A DNA stretch of 50,416 nt from contig CAMDVD010000022.1 in assembly GCA_945878115.1 (NCBI GenBank), positions 1-50,416 of the forward strand. The letters run 5' to 3'. Position 1 is the first letter of the stretch. Every line of letters begins with the position of its first letter. Source of the stretch: Chitinophaga pinensis. GTDB taxonomy: Bacteria; Bacteroidota; Bacteroidia; Chitinophagales; Chitinophagaceae. The position numbers and the translations under genes were made by a program. The notes beneath the pieces are model-generated. The model was given only the letters and a program-made list of their open reading frames with translations, was not told the DNA's origin and did no database searches. Of this stretch, positions 27,228-36,084 are shown one piece after another.

Positions 27228-27812
27228 TTATTTTTTTGCGTCTTTAGCATTTGTTGCTTCTTGTTTCAAAGCACGCGTTGTTACTACTGCTGCGATCGGA
27301 ATACGTTTGTTATGCATGATTTCCGTATTTGCAACTTGGATATCTTCAATACGAAGATTTTTACCAATTTCAAGATTAGTAATATCCACTTCAATAACTT
27401 CTTTTAAATTTTCAGGTGTGGTTCTAATTTTGATCGTACTCATGTTTACCACAAAACGTCCACCTTCTTTTACTCCTCTAGATTGACCAACAAATTTTAA
27501 AGGCACATTAGCATTTAATCTTTTGTTTTCAACCAATTCCAAAAAATCAACATGAGATACCTCATCGGTAATTTTATGCATTTGTAAATCTTTCAAGATG
27601 CAAGTGTATTTCTTGCCATCAACTGTGATTTCCGCTTTGTTAAATTCAGGTGTGTACACAACGCCTTTAAGTTCTTTATGCGTTGTTGTAAAATGTACGT
27701 TTGCTGACCCACCATAAATTACACAAGGCACTTTGCCCTCAGAACGAAAATGTCGGGATGCTTTTTTGCCAAATTCGCTTCTGAGTTGTCCTTCAATTGT
27801 AATTACTTTCAT
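27228..27812 (-). CDS. rplY: 50S ribosomal protein L25/general stress protein Ctc
   Basis: A 194-residue two-domain L25. The N-terminal 5S-rRNA-binding domain starts MKVITIEGQLRSEFGKKASR with the typical GKVPCVIYGG; the C-terminal beta-rich TL5/Ctc domain spans about 95-185 (VPLKFVGQSRGVKEGG). It binds 5S rRNA in the large subunit. The last residues are a short lysine/alanine tail. It is a single gene with its own terminator and a TACTTTTG promoter element at 27865-27872. Confidence 0.95.
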   Translation of the reverse strand: MKVITIEGQLRSEFGKKASRHFRSEGKVPCVIYGGSANVHFTTTHKELKGVVYTPEFNKAEITVDGKKYTCILKDLQMHKITDEVSHVDFLELVENKRLNANVPLKFVGQSRGVKEGGRFVVNMSTIKIRTTPENLKEVIEVDITNLEIGKNLRIEDIQVANTEIMHNKRIPIAAVVTTRALKQEATNAKDAKK

Positions 27813-27864
27813 TGTATTTCACCAGTTATAGACATAGTAAGTCTTTTAGTTTTTTTAAGGAGTG

Positions 27865-27872
27865 CAAAAGTA
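27865..27872 (-). promoter_or_regulatory. -7 element of the rplY promoter
   Basis: On the minus strand TACTTTTG lies 53 bp upstream of the ATG. No exact -33 TTG is seen. Confidence 0.45.
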
Positions 27873-28017
27873 AGGTTATTTTGTGTAGATTTTAAGATTT
27901 CATAGCAGAAAAATTATCAGGTATAACTGGATAGCCTGAAAGGATATTTGTAGTTTATTCTATTTAATCCTATTTATTTCCATTAAAACCAGCACAGTGT
28001 GCTGGTTGCAATACATA

Positions 28018-28542
28018 TTATTTCGTTGTTTTAAGTCCCATGTCGATACCCATCTTTTCATATTGTATGTCATTTGCTTCCCAAAGTTCCAGCTTATTTC
28101 CTTCTACATCTAATATGTGGATGAACTTGCCGTAATCGTAAGTCTCCATGGTATCTAATATCGTTACGCCTTCTTTTTTTAATTCATCTACCAAAAGGCT
28201 TAAATTTTCTACTCTATAATTAATCATAAAGTCTTTGGTAGAAGGTTCGAAATATTTTGTGTTTTCCTTAAATGGACTCCATTGGGTAAATCCTTTTTTG
28301 CTAGTGCCATCCGCTTGTCTCCATTCAAATACAGATCCATAAGGATTGGTATTTAAACCAAGATGCGTTTTATACCATTCATTCATTTTCTTTGGATCTT
28401 TGCATTTGAAAAAGATGCCACCAATGCTGGTCACTCTTTTTATTTTAGTATTATCGCCTGAATTATTGATCAAATGGTTGAAAGCAAAACCAAGTCCAAA
28501 TGACGTTACAAGGGCAAGTGTGATAAATATTGTTTTTTTCAT
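28018..28542 (-). CDS. Exported VOC/glyoxalase-fold protein
   Basis: A 174-residue protein with an N-terminal membrane or signal segment (residues 3-22) and one vicinal-oxygen-chelate unit: SIGGIFFKCKDPKKMNEWY, then a second half with VENLSLLVDEL and DVEGNKLELWE. It resembles bleomycin-resistance/glyoxalase proteins, but the function is unknown and the metal site is not certain. Its ATG overlaps the stop of the upstream small membrane gene by 4 bp (ATGA), so they are coupled. Confidence 0.82.
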   Translation of the reverse strand: MKKTIFITLALVTSFGLGFAFNHLINNSGDNTKIKRVTSIGGIFFKCKDPKKMNEWYKTHLGLNTNPYGSVFEWRQADGTSKKGFTQWSPFKENTKYFEPSTKDFMINYRVENLSLLVDELKKEGVTILDTMETYDYGKFIHILDVEGNKLELWEANDIQYEKMGIDMGLKTTK

Positions 28543-28739
28543 GCTGTAGTTTTTTTAGTGCTGATTAATGTATAGCTTATCACTTTAGTGATAAGACCGC
28601 CAATCAAAATACCGCAAACCAGTATTTGCAAAAGGTCTACAGCTCTAATCGTGTTAAGTATGTTACTTCTAACCAATTGGGCAATGATTAAAAGAAGTAA
28701 TAAAGCGAAGGCGCTGATTTGTGTTTTCTGATTTTTCAT
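28539..28739 (-). CDS. Small two-helix membrane protein
   Basis: A 66-residue hydrophobic protein with two membrane segments (about 9-27 and 35-57) and basic ends. I do not recognise the family. It is supported as a gene by the 4-bp ATGA overlap with the VOC gene and by the lack of any other reading of this stretch. A TAAATTTC element lies about 30 bp upstream. It may anchor or regulate the neighbouring protein, but nothing shows this. Confidence 0.6.
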   Translation of the reverse strand: MKNQKTQISAFALLLLLIIAQLVRSNILNTIRAVDLLQILVCGILIGGLITKVISYTLISTKKTTA

Positions 28740-28843
28740 ATAGTTTGATTTATTTCAGATCCGAAATTTATTTATGCCCATCATTTTGCGTGTAGTGTCT
28801 TCACAAAAGTAGAGGTATATAATCTTATTTCAAATTATCAAAT

Positions 28844-28851
28844 TACATTTG
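28844..28851 (+). promoter_or_regulatory. -7 element of the map promoter
   Basis: TACATTTG overlaps the first possible start codon (TTG at 28849), which rules that codon out if this promoter is used and favours 28879. Confidence 0.5.
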
Positions 28852-28878
28852 CCGAGCAAAAAATTTAATACAGCTATT

Positions 28879-29679
28879 TTGATTTACTACAAAACAAAAG
28901 ACGAAATTGAACTAATACGTAAAAGCAATTTATTAGTTTCAAATACGATTGCCGAATTGGCTAAATTGATTAAACCAGGCATTACAACGTTGCAACTGGA
29001 TGCGATAGCCGAAACCTTTATCCGCGATCATGGCGCAACACCTGCGTTTAAAGGGTATCGTGATTTTCCATTCGCCTGTTGTATAAGCGTAAATGATGCG
29101 GTGGTGCATGGTTTTCCAACCAATGATGAATTGCAAGAAGGCGATGTAATTAGTATCGATACTGGTGCTACTTTGCAAGGTTATGTTGGTGATAGTGCAT
29201 ATACTTTTGCGATAGGCGATGTTTCTGAAGATATACAACGCCTCATGCGCGTGACGAAAGAATCATTGTACAAAGGAATTCAAAAAGCAGTGGTTGGCAA
29301 TAGAATAGGGGATATTGCGTGGGCTGTGCAAGAGCATACCGAAAAGAAAAATGGTTATGGTGTGGTGCGTGAATTGACTGGACATGGCGTGGGCAGGTCA
29401 TTACATGAAGATCCAGAAGTGCCTAATTATGGTCGTCGTGGCAATGGTATGAAAATGTTAGAAGGCCTGGTTATCGCTATCGAGCCAATGATTAATATGG
29501 GTGCTAAAGAAGTTTATTGTGCCGATGATGCATGGACGATTAAAACATCAGATGGCTCAGTTTCTGCGCATTACGAACATTCGATAGCAGTGCGTAAAGG
29601 CAAAGCAGATATACTTTCTTCTTTTACAGAAATAGAAAAAGCAGAGCAAGAGAATCCATATTTATTTTCTGGGTATTAA
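28879..29679 (+). CDS. map: Type I methionine aminopeptidase
   Basis: A 266-residue metalloprotease that removes the initiator methionine. The five metal ligands are present in order: D in SIDTGA, D in GYVGDSAY, H in TGHGVGRSLHEDP, E in AIEPMI and E in HYEHSIAV. The frame is open from a TTG at 28849, but a promoter -7 element covers that codon, and the TTG at 28879 gives the normal N-terminus (MIYYKTKDEIELIR). An in-frame ATG is absent. The 3' end is copied in the next 60 bp. Confidence 0.93.
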   Translation: MIYYKTKDEIELIRKSNLLVSNTIAELAKLIKPGITTLQLDAIAETFIRDHGATPAFKGYRDFPFACCISVNDAVVHGFPTNDELQEGDVISIDTGATLQGYVGDSAYTFAIGDVSEDIQRLMRVTKESLYKGIQKAVVGNRIGDIAWAVQEHTEKKNGYGVVRELTGHGVGRSLHEDPEVPNYGRRGNGMKMLEGLVIAIEPMINMGAKEVYCADDAWTIKTSDGSVSAHYEHSIAVRKGKADILSSFTEIEKAEQENPYLFSGY

Positions 29680-29780
29680 AATTTGGTTTCGTTTGGTGGG
29701 CCACCAACCGATAAGATAAATTTATTTTCAGGTTATTAAAATTGGTGTCTTTTGCTCTACATCATACGATAAAATAAATA
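29661..29780 (+). repeat. Imperfect 60-bp tandem duplication at the map 3' end
   Basis: Positions 29661-29720 and 29721-29780 share TTTATTTTC...GGTATTAAAATT (with changes) and end in similar GATAA(G/A)ATAAA. The first unit contains the map stop codon. Confidence 0.6.
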
Positions 29781-29787
29781 CTAATTA

Positions 29788-29877
29788 TTTGGGCGGCAGA
29801 CACGCTTTTCGCTACAATCTTTTTGTTGCAGAGCCAACAAAAAGGATTTTCGCTACAATCGTTGCCGCAATGCATCG
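29788..29877 (-). repeat. Palindromic repeat family B, copy 2 (inverted)
   Basis: On the minus strand it reads as the other copies: GCATTGCGGCAACGATTG, central stem CTTTTTGTT/AACAAAAAG, then GTGTCTGCCGCCC. The stem changes GCT/AGC of copy 3 to GTT/AAC, keeping the pairing. It lies between map and the mannosidase gene. Confidence 0.83.
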
Positions 29878-30009
29878 TCAAAAAGAATTCGTGCAAAATA
29901 TTTTCAATGTTCCCCCTTTCTGTTGTTGTCCCACCAACCGAAACACTGAAGAACTCCTTTGACCTGCAATTTTCTATAACAAAGTCCCATTTGTTTTTAT
30001 ATTTACTCT

Positions 30010-33000
30010 ATGAAAAAAATGCTTGTCTATTGCTTACTTTTTTTATGTGTAGAAAATGCTTTTGCACAAACAAAAAAGACGAATACGGAATCCCTTTTTA
30101 ATCTCGTCAATCCATTTATTGGTACTGGTGGACATGGACATACTTTCCCAGGTCCTACTATGCCTTTTGGTGCTTGTCAAGTTGGTCCAGACACGCGCTT
30201 AGAAGGATGGGACGGATGTAGCGGTTATCATTATAGCGACTCTGTGATTTATGGCTTTAGTCACACACACTTGAGTGGCACGGGTTGCAGCGATTACGGT
30301 GATATTTTGTTGATGCCGGTCACCAAAGAAATGCAACTCGATAAATACCAATATGCTTCCCATTTTTTACATGCCAATGAGAAAGCACATGCTGGATATT
30401 ATCAAGTATTTTTAGATGATCCAAAAATAAATGTAGAACTGACAACCACTTTGCATGGCGGCATGCATCAATATACTTTTCAAAAAAATGACGAGCAATT
30501 TGTTGTGTTAGATTTGAAACACAGAGATAGAGTGCTAGATAGTAAAATGGAAAAGGTGGATGATTATACCATTCGTGGCTATCGTTTTTCTAAAGCTTGG
30601 GCGAACAACCAAAAATTATTTTATGAGATAAAATTTTCTAAAAAAATTGAAGGCATTATTTACGAACCTGTAAAATCTGCAAGTCAAACTACATTTGTCA
30701 ATACAGAGAAATCTCTACATTGCTTAATTAAATTCCAAATAGAAAATTCCAAAGGTCAAATTCCAAATTCCAAAAACAACAGTTCAAATTCTGAATCTCA
30801 AAATCCGAATTCTAAATTACAGGTTCAAGTTGGCATTAGTGGAGTAGATGAAGAAGGAGCACATAAGAATTTATTGAGCGAAATGCCAAATTGGGATTTT
30901 GATTTGTATAAGAATAAATGCGAACAAGAATGGGAGAAGGAACTTTCAAAAATAACAATTAGCCAATTAGCAGATGAGTCAAGTAGCCAATTAGCAGATG
31001 AGCAGATTAGCCAATTCGCAGATGAGTCAAATAGCCAATTCGCAGATGAGAAGTTGAGTAGATTAGATAATTCCGGAATTGAACAATTAAAAAATACAAA
31101 TAATCAGCATATTGGCACATCTGCTAATCGGCACATCATCTTCTACACCGCCCTCTATCATTGCATGATACATCCATCTTTGTATAGCGATATAGATGGA
31201 AGGTATAGAGGCCGCGATGATAAAATACATAATACCGAAGGCAAGTTTAATTACTATACGGTCTTTAGTTTATGGGATACTTATCGTGCATTGCATCCGT
31301 TATTGACAATACTGGATAAAAAGCGAACCAATGATTTTATCAATACATTTATTAAACAATATGAACAATGCGGACGATTACCTATTTGGGAACTCAGTAG
31401 CAACGAAACCAATTGCATGATTGGCTATCATGTGGTAAGTGTGATGTGGGATGCTTACAATAAAGGCATTCGAGATTATGATGTGAACAAAGCATTTGAA
31501 GCGATGAAGTCTATTGCTACGCAAGCTTCAGACTACGTCAAAATTCCAAAAGGAGAAATTCCAAATTCCAAAGGGGGAAATTCCAAAAGTGTAAATTCCA
31601 AAAATCAAAATCCAAATTCCAAAGGGGTTGGCGTGTTGACTTTGAAGGAAGAAGCAAAAAAAAGATGCGCAGATGCGGATGCTTTGGAAAGCTACAATCG
31701 ATATGGTTATGTGCGTTCAGATGATGCACATGAGAGTGTGAGTAAGACATTGGAATTTGCCTACGATGATTGGTGTATTGCACAAATGGCAAATGCATTA
31801 GGCAAGAAAAAAGATTATGAATATTATACTCATCGTAGCCATTATTGGTTAAATGTATACGACCCAACCACAGGCTTTATGCGAGCCAGAAAAAATGGTT
31901 GTTTGTACGAACCATTTTCTCCTTATACAGTGGATAATAATTTTACAGAAGCGAATAGTTGGCAGTATAGTTTTTATGTGCCGCATGATATAAATTCACT
32001 CATTAGTCATCAAGGAGGTAAGGATGGATTTGAAAAAAAATTAGATGATTTATTTGCCGCTAAAACAAAAACAGAAGGACGCGAACAAGCAGATATTACG
32101 GGATTAATAGGTCAATATGCACATGGCAATGAGCCAAGTCATCAAATGGCTTATTTGTACAACTGGATCTTTAAACCTGAAAAGACAGAAAAAATTGTAA
32201 ATAAAATCATGAATGAGTTTTATAAAAATGAACCAGATGGTTTAATTGGAAATGAAGATTGCGGACAGATGAGTGCTTGGTATGTTATGAATCAAATGGG
32301 TATTTATCAGATGTGCCCAGGAGGTCACGCTTATTTTGAAAAAAGCAAACGTTCAATTGGAGTTCAAATGGAAGGCAAGAAATTGGAAACTATCTTAACG
32401 GATCTAGGAAAATTTGCGAATAGTGAATATAGTTTCAATGATGAGCTTCTCAAACAAGATTTTATCTATTCTCCATTTTTATTGAACGCAAAAAGAATTT
32501 TTAAAGACAGCTTAAAATTAGTATTTGGTAATAATGAGCCAAAGGATTTCGATTTTATCATTCCTACGGATACAACTGACACTGTCCCTCAAATTTATTA
32601 TTCTATCAATAACTCGGCCTATAAAAGGTTAGATGATAATCAAATAACAATTAAAGAAAATAGTACTATTCATTTTTATAATAGGTTTAAAGTTAATTAT
32701 GCAGCACAACAGTTTAGAAGAGATACTCTCGTAAATAAGGTGCAAATATTCACATCTCCAATCCAAACCGCCACCTTCACAAAACTCCCAACTGATCGAA
32801 AAATTATTTTAAAATCGGAGTATAATAAATCCTATGGTGCGGGCGGGCCAGAAGGTTTAATGGATGGCATTTACGGCAAACTTAATTGGCGTGCTGGCGA
32901 TTGGCAAGGCTACCAAGGACAAGATGTAGAAGTAATCATGGCATTTGATAAAGCAACCGAAATTAAATCGATAGGTGCTAATTTTTTAGAAGATCAAAAC

Positions 33001-33258
33001 TCATGGATTTTTTATCCATCTGCTGTTTCATTTTATACCAGCAACGATTCTATAAAATGGACATTGGTAAAAACTATACCAACCAACAAACCAGATCATG
33101 ATGAAAATGTAAGTATCTCAAAATGGCAAACGAGCATTACACCACAAAAAGTAAATTACATTAAAGTGATTGCAAAGTCATTTGGTAAAATGCCTGAATG
33201 GCATGAGGGTAGGGGAAATAATACCTATATTTTTCTGGATGAAGTTGAAGTAAAATAA
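30010..33258 (+). CDS. GH92 family alpha-mannosidase with C-terminal discoidin-like domain
   Basis: A 1082-residue secreted glycosidase with signal peptide 1-19 (VENAFAQ). The GH92 N-terminal sandwich shows VNPFIGTGGHGHTFPG, GYHYSDS and GFSHTHLSG; the (alpha/alpha)6 part carries FSLWDTYRALHPL, ELSSNETNCMIGYH, and GNEDCGQMSAWYV with the catalytic acidic residues. A F5/8-type carbohydrate-binding domain covers about 935-1082. GH92 enzymes trim mannose from N-glycans or yeast mannan using calcium. Three low-complexity tracts (about 243-270, 317-376 and 512-540) interrupt the fold in frame. It is a single gene, convergent with the LolA-like gene. Whether it is active with these inserts is open. 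Confidence 0.92.
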   Translation: MKKMLVYCLLFLCVENAFAQTKKTNTESLFNLVNPFIGTGGHGHTFPGPTMPFGACQVGPDTRLEGWDGCSGYHYSDSVIYGFSHTHLSGTGCSDYGDILLMPVTKEMQLDKYQYASHFLHANEKAHAGYYQVFLDDPKINVELTTTLHGGMHQYTFQKNDEQFVVLDLKHRDRVLDSKMEKVDDYTIRGYRFSKAWANNQKLFYEIKFSKKIEGIIYEPVKSASQTTFVNTEKSLHCLIKFQIENSKGQIPNSKNNSSNSESQNPNSKLQVQVGISGVDEEGAHKNLLSEMPNWDFDLYKNKCEQEWEKELSKITISQLADESSSQLADEQISQFADESNSQFADEKLSRLDNSGIEQLKNTNNQHIGTSANRHIIFYTALYHCMIHPSLYSDIDGRYRGRDDKIHNTEGKFNYYTVFSLWDTYRALHPLLTILDKKRTNDFINTFIKQYEQCGRLPIWELSSNETNCMIGYHVVSVMWDAYNKGIRDYDVNKAFEAMKSIATQASDYVKIPKGEIPNSKGGNSKSVNSKNQNPNSKGVGVLTLKEEAKKRCADADALESYNRYGYVRSDDAHESVSKTLEFAYDDWCIAQMANALGKKKDYEYYTHRSHYWLNVYDPTTGFMRARKNGCLYEPFSPYTVDNNFTEANSWQYSFYVPHDINSLISHQGGKDGFEKKLDDLFAAKTKTEGREQADITGLIGQYAHGNEPSHQMAYLYNWIFKPEKTEKIVNKIMNEFYKNEPDGLIGNEDCGQMSAWYVMNQMGIYQMCPGGHAYFEKSKRSIGVQMEGKKLETILTDLGKFANSEYSFNDELLKQDFIYSPFLLNAKRIFKDSLKLVFGNNEPKDFDFIIPTDTTDTVPQIYYSINNSAYKRLDDNQITIKENSTIHFYNRFKVNYAAQQFRRDTLVNKVQIFTSPIQTATFTKLPTDRKIILKSEYNKSYGAGGPEGLMDGIYGKLNWRAGDWQGYQGQDVEVIMAFDKATEIKSIGANFLEDQNSWIFYPSAVSFYTSNDSIKWTLVKTIPTNKPDHDENVSISKWQTSITPQKVNYIKVIAKSFGKMPEWHEGRGNNTYIFLDEVEVK
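30736..30819 (+). repeat. In-frame ATTCCAAA-type repeat tract 1 in the GH92 gene
   Basis: The tract is built from ATTCCAAA, AATTCT and close variants, encoding IENSKGQIPNSKNNSSN and similar residues. It resembles tract 3 and not the rest of the enzyme. Confidence 0.75.
30958..31053 (+). repeat. 24-nt tandem repeat in the GH92 gene
   Basis: Four 24-nt units encode ISQLADES, SSQLADEQ, ISQFADES and NSQFADEK. The next 80 bp (to about 31134) includes related CATATTGGCACATCTGCTAATCG sequence, so the tract may be longer and decayed. Confidence 0.85.
31543..31626 (+). repeat. In-frame ATTCCAAA-type repeat tract 3 in the GH92 gene
   Basis: ATTCCAAA units recur about seven times, encoding IPKGEIPNSKGGNSKSVNSK and similar residues. 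The frame stays open throughout. Confidence 0.8.
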
Positions 33259-33300
33259 CTTGAAAATTCGTTGATTTGAAAATTTCAAATTTTGCATTGA

Positions 33301-33942
33301 TTATCGAAGATCTACAACTTCAACCTTCGGATATTTTTTGGCATCGAAGACAAACATATTATCTGCCAAAACTGGATTGGGTGTATATCCTGAAACGGTA
33401 TAAGCATAAATGTTTCCATTTTTTTCATACATCTTTCCACCCGCAACCACGCTATTCGCTTGGTCTATCATTAATTCCACTTTTGTATATTGTTTTGCTT
33501 TGTTGGTTGGCATTAATAAAATAACATCTACTTTTTTGCCAGCCACAGTCTGCACACCTGCATATTGATAAGTATATTCCTTATCGTAAAAATTGGTAAA
33601 TAACTTAGAAGGCGTAAATGCATTTTCTTTTGGATCTAATGTATTCACTTGCACTTCATTACTTTCCTTCATGTAAGTCCAGGTAGTTTTACCATCACAA
33701 TAAATTTCTTGTCCAGATAAAGTCACATAATATTTATCGCCTTTCATATTTACTGTCCCTTTTTTCGATTGTGGTTTTGCACCTTTCGCAGCAGTAATGG
33801 TTATAGAAAAATTTGCTTTCAAGGATTTCAAAGCTTTCACTTTTTTACTCACATTGTCTAATATGGCTTTTGCTTTTGCATCTTGTGCTTGCGTAGAGAT
33901 AGTTACAGAAATGAGAAATAAGGCAATCAGTAATTTTTTCAT
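33301..33942 (-). CDS. LolA-like outer-membrane lipoprotein carrier protein
   Basis: A 213-residue periplasmic protein with signal peptide 1-19 (TISTQAQ). The mature part matches the LolA fold: AILDNVSKKVKALKSLKANF, then a run of antiparallel strands including GKTTWTYMKESNEVQV and a C-terminal FVFDAKKYPKVEVVDLR. It would bind lipoprotein acyl chains and ferry them to the outer membrane. In this phylum LolA relatives vary, so the cargo is not certain. It is a single gene, convergent with the GH92 gene 42 bp away. Confidence 0.85.
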   Translation of the reverse strand: MKKLLIALFLISVTISTQAQDAKAKAILDNVSKKVKALKSLKANFSITITAAKGAKPQSKKGTVNMKGDKYYVTLSGQEIYCDGKTTWTYMKESNEVQVNTLDPKENAFTPSKLFTNFYDKEYTYQYAGVQTVAGKKVDVILLMPTNKAKQYTKVELMIDQANSVVAGGKMYEKNGNIYAYTVSGYTPNPVLADNMFVFDAKKYPKVEVVDLR

Positions 33943-34021
33943 GTATTTTTTTGAGAAGGCAAAGATTAAAAACTATTTGTATTTAGCTACCTTTCAAGGA
34001 AATTTGTTTGTATGGCTAATG

Positions 34022-34819
34022 TTAAAGTTTTTGAATGGTATAGTAAGCACAAGTGGTAATGAAGTTTCGAATAAATGGCACAGCACCCAATATCCAATAC
34101 TGTTTGCGGGGCTTTAATCCAAATTTGAATTTATAAATTGGATTAAATAAGTACCATTGTTTCTGTACAATTTTATAGCCTGTTGATTTGACAATTCGTT
34201 CAAATCTTTCGATAGATATTCCAGTTTCTTTCACATCTACCAAACTCGCAATGGTATTATCGTTTTCGCCGGCTTTGCGCAAAATCCATGTATAGATAGA
34301 CATGGGCAATAAATGATAATAGGGAATTTTAGAAGTCCATTTCTTTTTTGCAATTTGTTGATGTCCTCCAAAGGGCATATGCCAAGGTGGGAAGCCAAAA
34401 AATATTTGCCCTTTCTCTTTTAATAATATTTTCATGAAGGGCATAAATTTTTCCTGATCGTGTATATGTTCTATTACATCTTTTAGAATGATCAGATCAA
34501 AATAGTTTTTATATTTTTCAATAAAGGATTCATCATACACATTTTGGTTGAGGATGGCAATTTTCCCAGCCTGGATGTCTTGTCGTAAAAAATCTTGTGC
34601 AAGGTCTATTCTCAGTTGATCTAAATCTACACCTAGGCAGATACAACCTTTGTCCACAAATGGTTTCAGCACGCCACCTTCGCCACAACCAATTTCCAAT
34701 ACACGAGTGCCAGTTTGGATGTTTACCGTTTTTTCAATAAATGGCAATACATAATTTAGCGCATTATCAACTTGTTGATCGAAGCGCATTTTGTGATTAC
34801 TGTGGTGTTCTAAAGCCAT
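34022..34819 (-). CDS. Class I SAM-dependent methyltransferase
   Basis: A 265-residue methyltransferase with the SAM motif VLEIGCGEGG at 42-51, GVDL further on in motif II, and LIILKDVIEHI as motif IV (about 103-113). The C-terminal third (PWHMPFGGHQQI, then a helical tail) resembles methyltransferases of surface-glycan or lipid pathways, but the substrate is unknown. It lies 35 bp downstream of the DAHP synthase/chorismate mutase gene on the same strand; a functional link is not implied. Confidence 0.85.
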   Translation of the reverse strand: MALEHHSNHKMRFDQQVDNALNYVLPFIEKTVNIQTGTRVLEIGCGEGGVLKPFVDKGCICLGVDLDQLRIDLAQDFLRQDIQAGKIAILNQNVYDESFIEKYKNYFDLIILKDVIEHIHDQEKFMPFMKILLKEKGQIFFGFPPWHMPFGGHQQIAKKKWTSKIPYYHLLPMSIYTWILRKAGENDNTIASLVDVKETGISIERFERIVKSTGYKIVQKQWYLFNPIYKFKFGLKPRKQYWILGAVPFIRNFITTCAYYTIQKL

Positions 34820-34854
34820 TCAAACTGTTTGGGTGCGAATATAAATAAGATAGT

Positions 34855-35913
34855 TTATAAATCAGACTTCGATAAAAAATCCAATTGCGTTTGTATACTT
34901 TGATCATGAATCAGTTCAAATAATTTTAAAATGAAGTTGGCATCTAAATTATTTTTTTCGCCCCAAATAGTCCTTGAATCCACAATCTCACGCCAACGTT
35001 CTTGTTGGAAAATAGGCATATTATTTTCCTTTTTGATGAGCCCAAGTCGCTCCACTAATTCCATACGTTTACCGATGATGTCTACAATTTCTGCATCCAT
35101 CGTATCTAGTATTTGACGAACTTGTTCTATATCATTTTGCGTGGTTTCTTTACAGGCATTTCTGATAATCAATTGCTCCAATAATATCGCTAATTCATTC
35201 GGTGTAATTTGTTGTTTTGCATCACTCAAAGCGGCATCCGGTGTCGGATGTGTTTCTATCATTAAACCATCGAAATCTAGATCCAATGCGCGTTGTGCAA
35301 TAAATGGAATGAGGGTTCTGTTACCACAAATATGACTCGCATCACAAAATATCGGTAAGTCTTTATATCTTCTTTTTAATTCAATAGGGATAGCCCAATT
35401 GGGTTTATTTCTATATTTTGTGGTCGTATCATACGAAGAAAAACCACGATGTATAGCGGCTATATTTTCTATTCCAACTTGTTGCATTCTTTCAATAGCA
35501 CCGCTCCATAATTCAACATCTGGGTTAATTGGATTTTTAATTAAAACCGCAATGCCAGAGACTTTGAGGGCATCTGCAATTTCCTGCACCATAAATGGAT
35601 TCACGGTTGTTCTAGCGCCAATCCATACTGCATCCATATTATATTTTAGTGCTAATTCTGTTTGTTCTCGGGTTGCTACTTCTATACAAACTGGCTTACC
35701 TGAAATGGCTTGTACTTGTTGCATCCATGGCAATGCTTGTTCGCCTCTACCTTCAAAAAATCCAGGTTTAGAGCGAGGCTTCCATACACCTGCACGTATC
35801 ATGTGTACAGGCATATTGCGCAATGAATTCGCTATGGATAACATTTGCTGTTCATCTTCGGCACCACAAGGTCCAGCAATGATATAGGGTTTGTGAGAAT
35901 GAAAAATTTGCAT
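34855..35913 (-). CDS. Bifunctional DAHP synthase/chorismate mutase
   Basis: A 352-residue fused enzyme of aromatic amino-acid synthesis. Residues 1-260 are a type I beta DAHP synthase of the KDO8P-synthase-like kind (IIAGPCGAEDEQQM, RAGVWKPRSKPGFFEG, FCDASHICGNRTLI, METHPTPDAALSD), joining PEP and erythrose-4-phosphate. Residues about 265-350 form an AroQ-type chorismate mutase (IEQVRQILDTMDAEIVDIIG, then KRMELVERLGLIKK). In Bacteroidota this fusion feeds phenylalanine and tyrosine synthesis and is often feedback-controlled through the mutase part. The ATG at 35913 gives the normal N-terminus. Confidence 0.93.
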   Translation of the reverse strand: MQIFHSHKPYIIAGPCGAEDEQQMLSIANSLRNMPVHMIRAGVWKPRSKPGFFEGRGEQALPWMQQVQAISGKPVCIEVATREQTELALKYNMDAVWIGARTTVNPFMVQEIADALKVSGIAVLIKNPINPDVELWSGAIERMQQVGIENIAAIHRGFSSYDTTTKYRNKPNWAIPIELKRRYKDLPIFCDASHICGNRTLIPFIAQRALDLDFDGLMIETHPTPDAALSDAKQQITPNELAILLEQLIIRNACKETTQNDIEQVRQILDTMDAEIVDIIGKRMELVERLGLIKKENNMPIFQQERWREIVDSRTIWGEKNNLDANFILKLFELIHDQSIQTQLDFLSKSDL

Positions 35914-36084
35914 CGTAGTAATATGGTAATCCTTTTGGGAAGAAAGTTAGAGGCTGTAAATATAGGTTCAAAAAACTGCTTTGGTTTTGTTGAGCAAGAA
36001 ATATTAGGATGGATAACTAAAGATGTTGTATGAAAATCTTATCAGGTTTTGAAAACCATTTAGGATTCGTTAAGATATTCATTT

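Noticed and set aside
29823-30101. A 92-codon ORF overlapping the start of the GH92 gene
   Set aside because: It runs through a family B repeat and into the signal-peptide region of the mannosidase in another frame.
35399-35887. A 162-codon plus-strand ORF opposite the DAHP synthase gene
   Set aside because: It is an antisense shadow of conserved catalytic regions; no promoter or homologous character.
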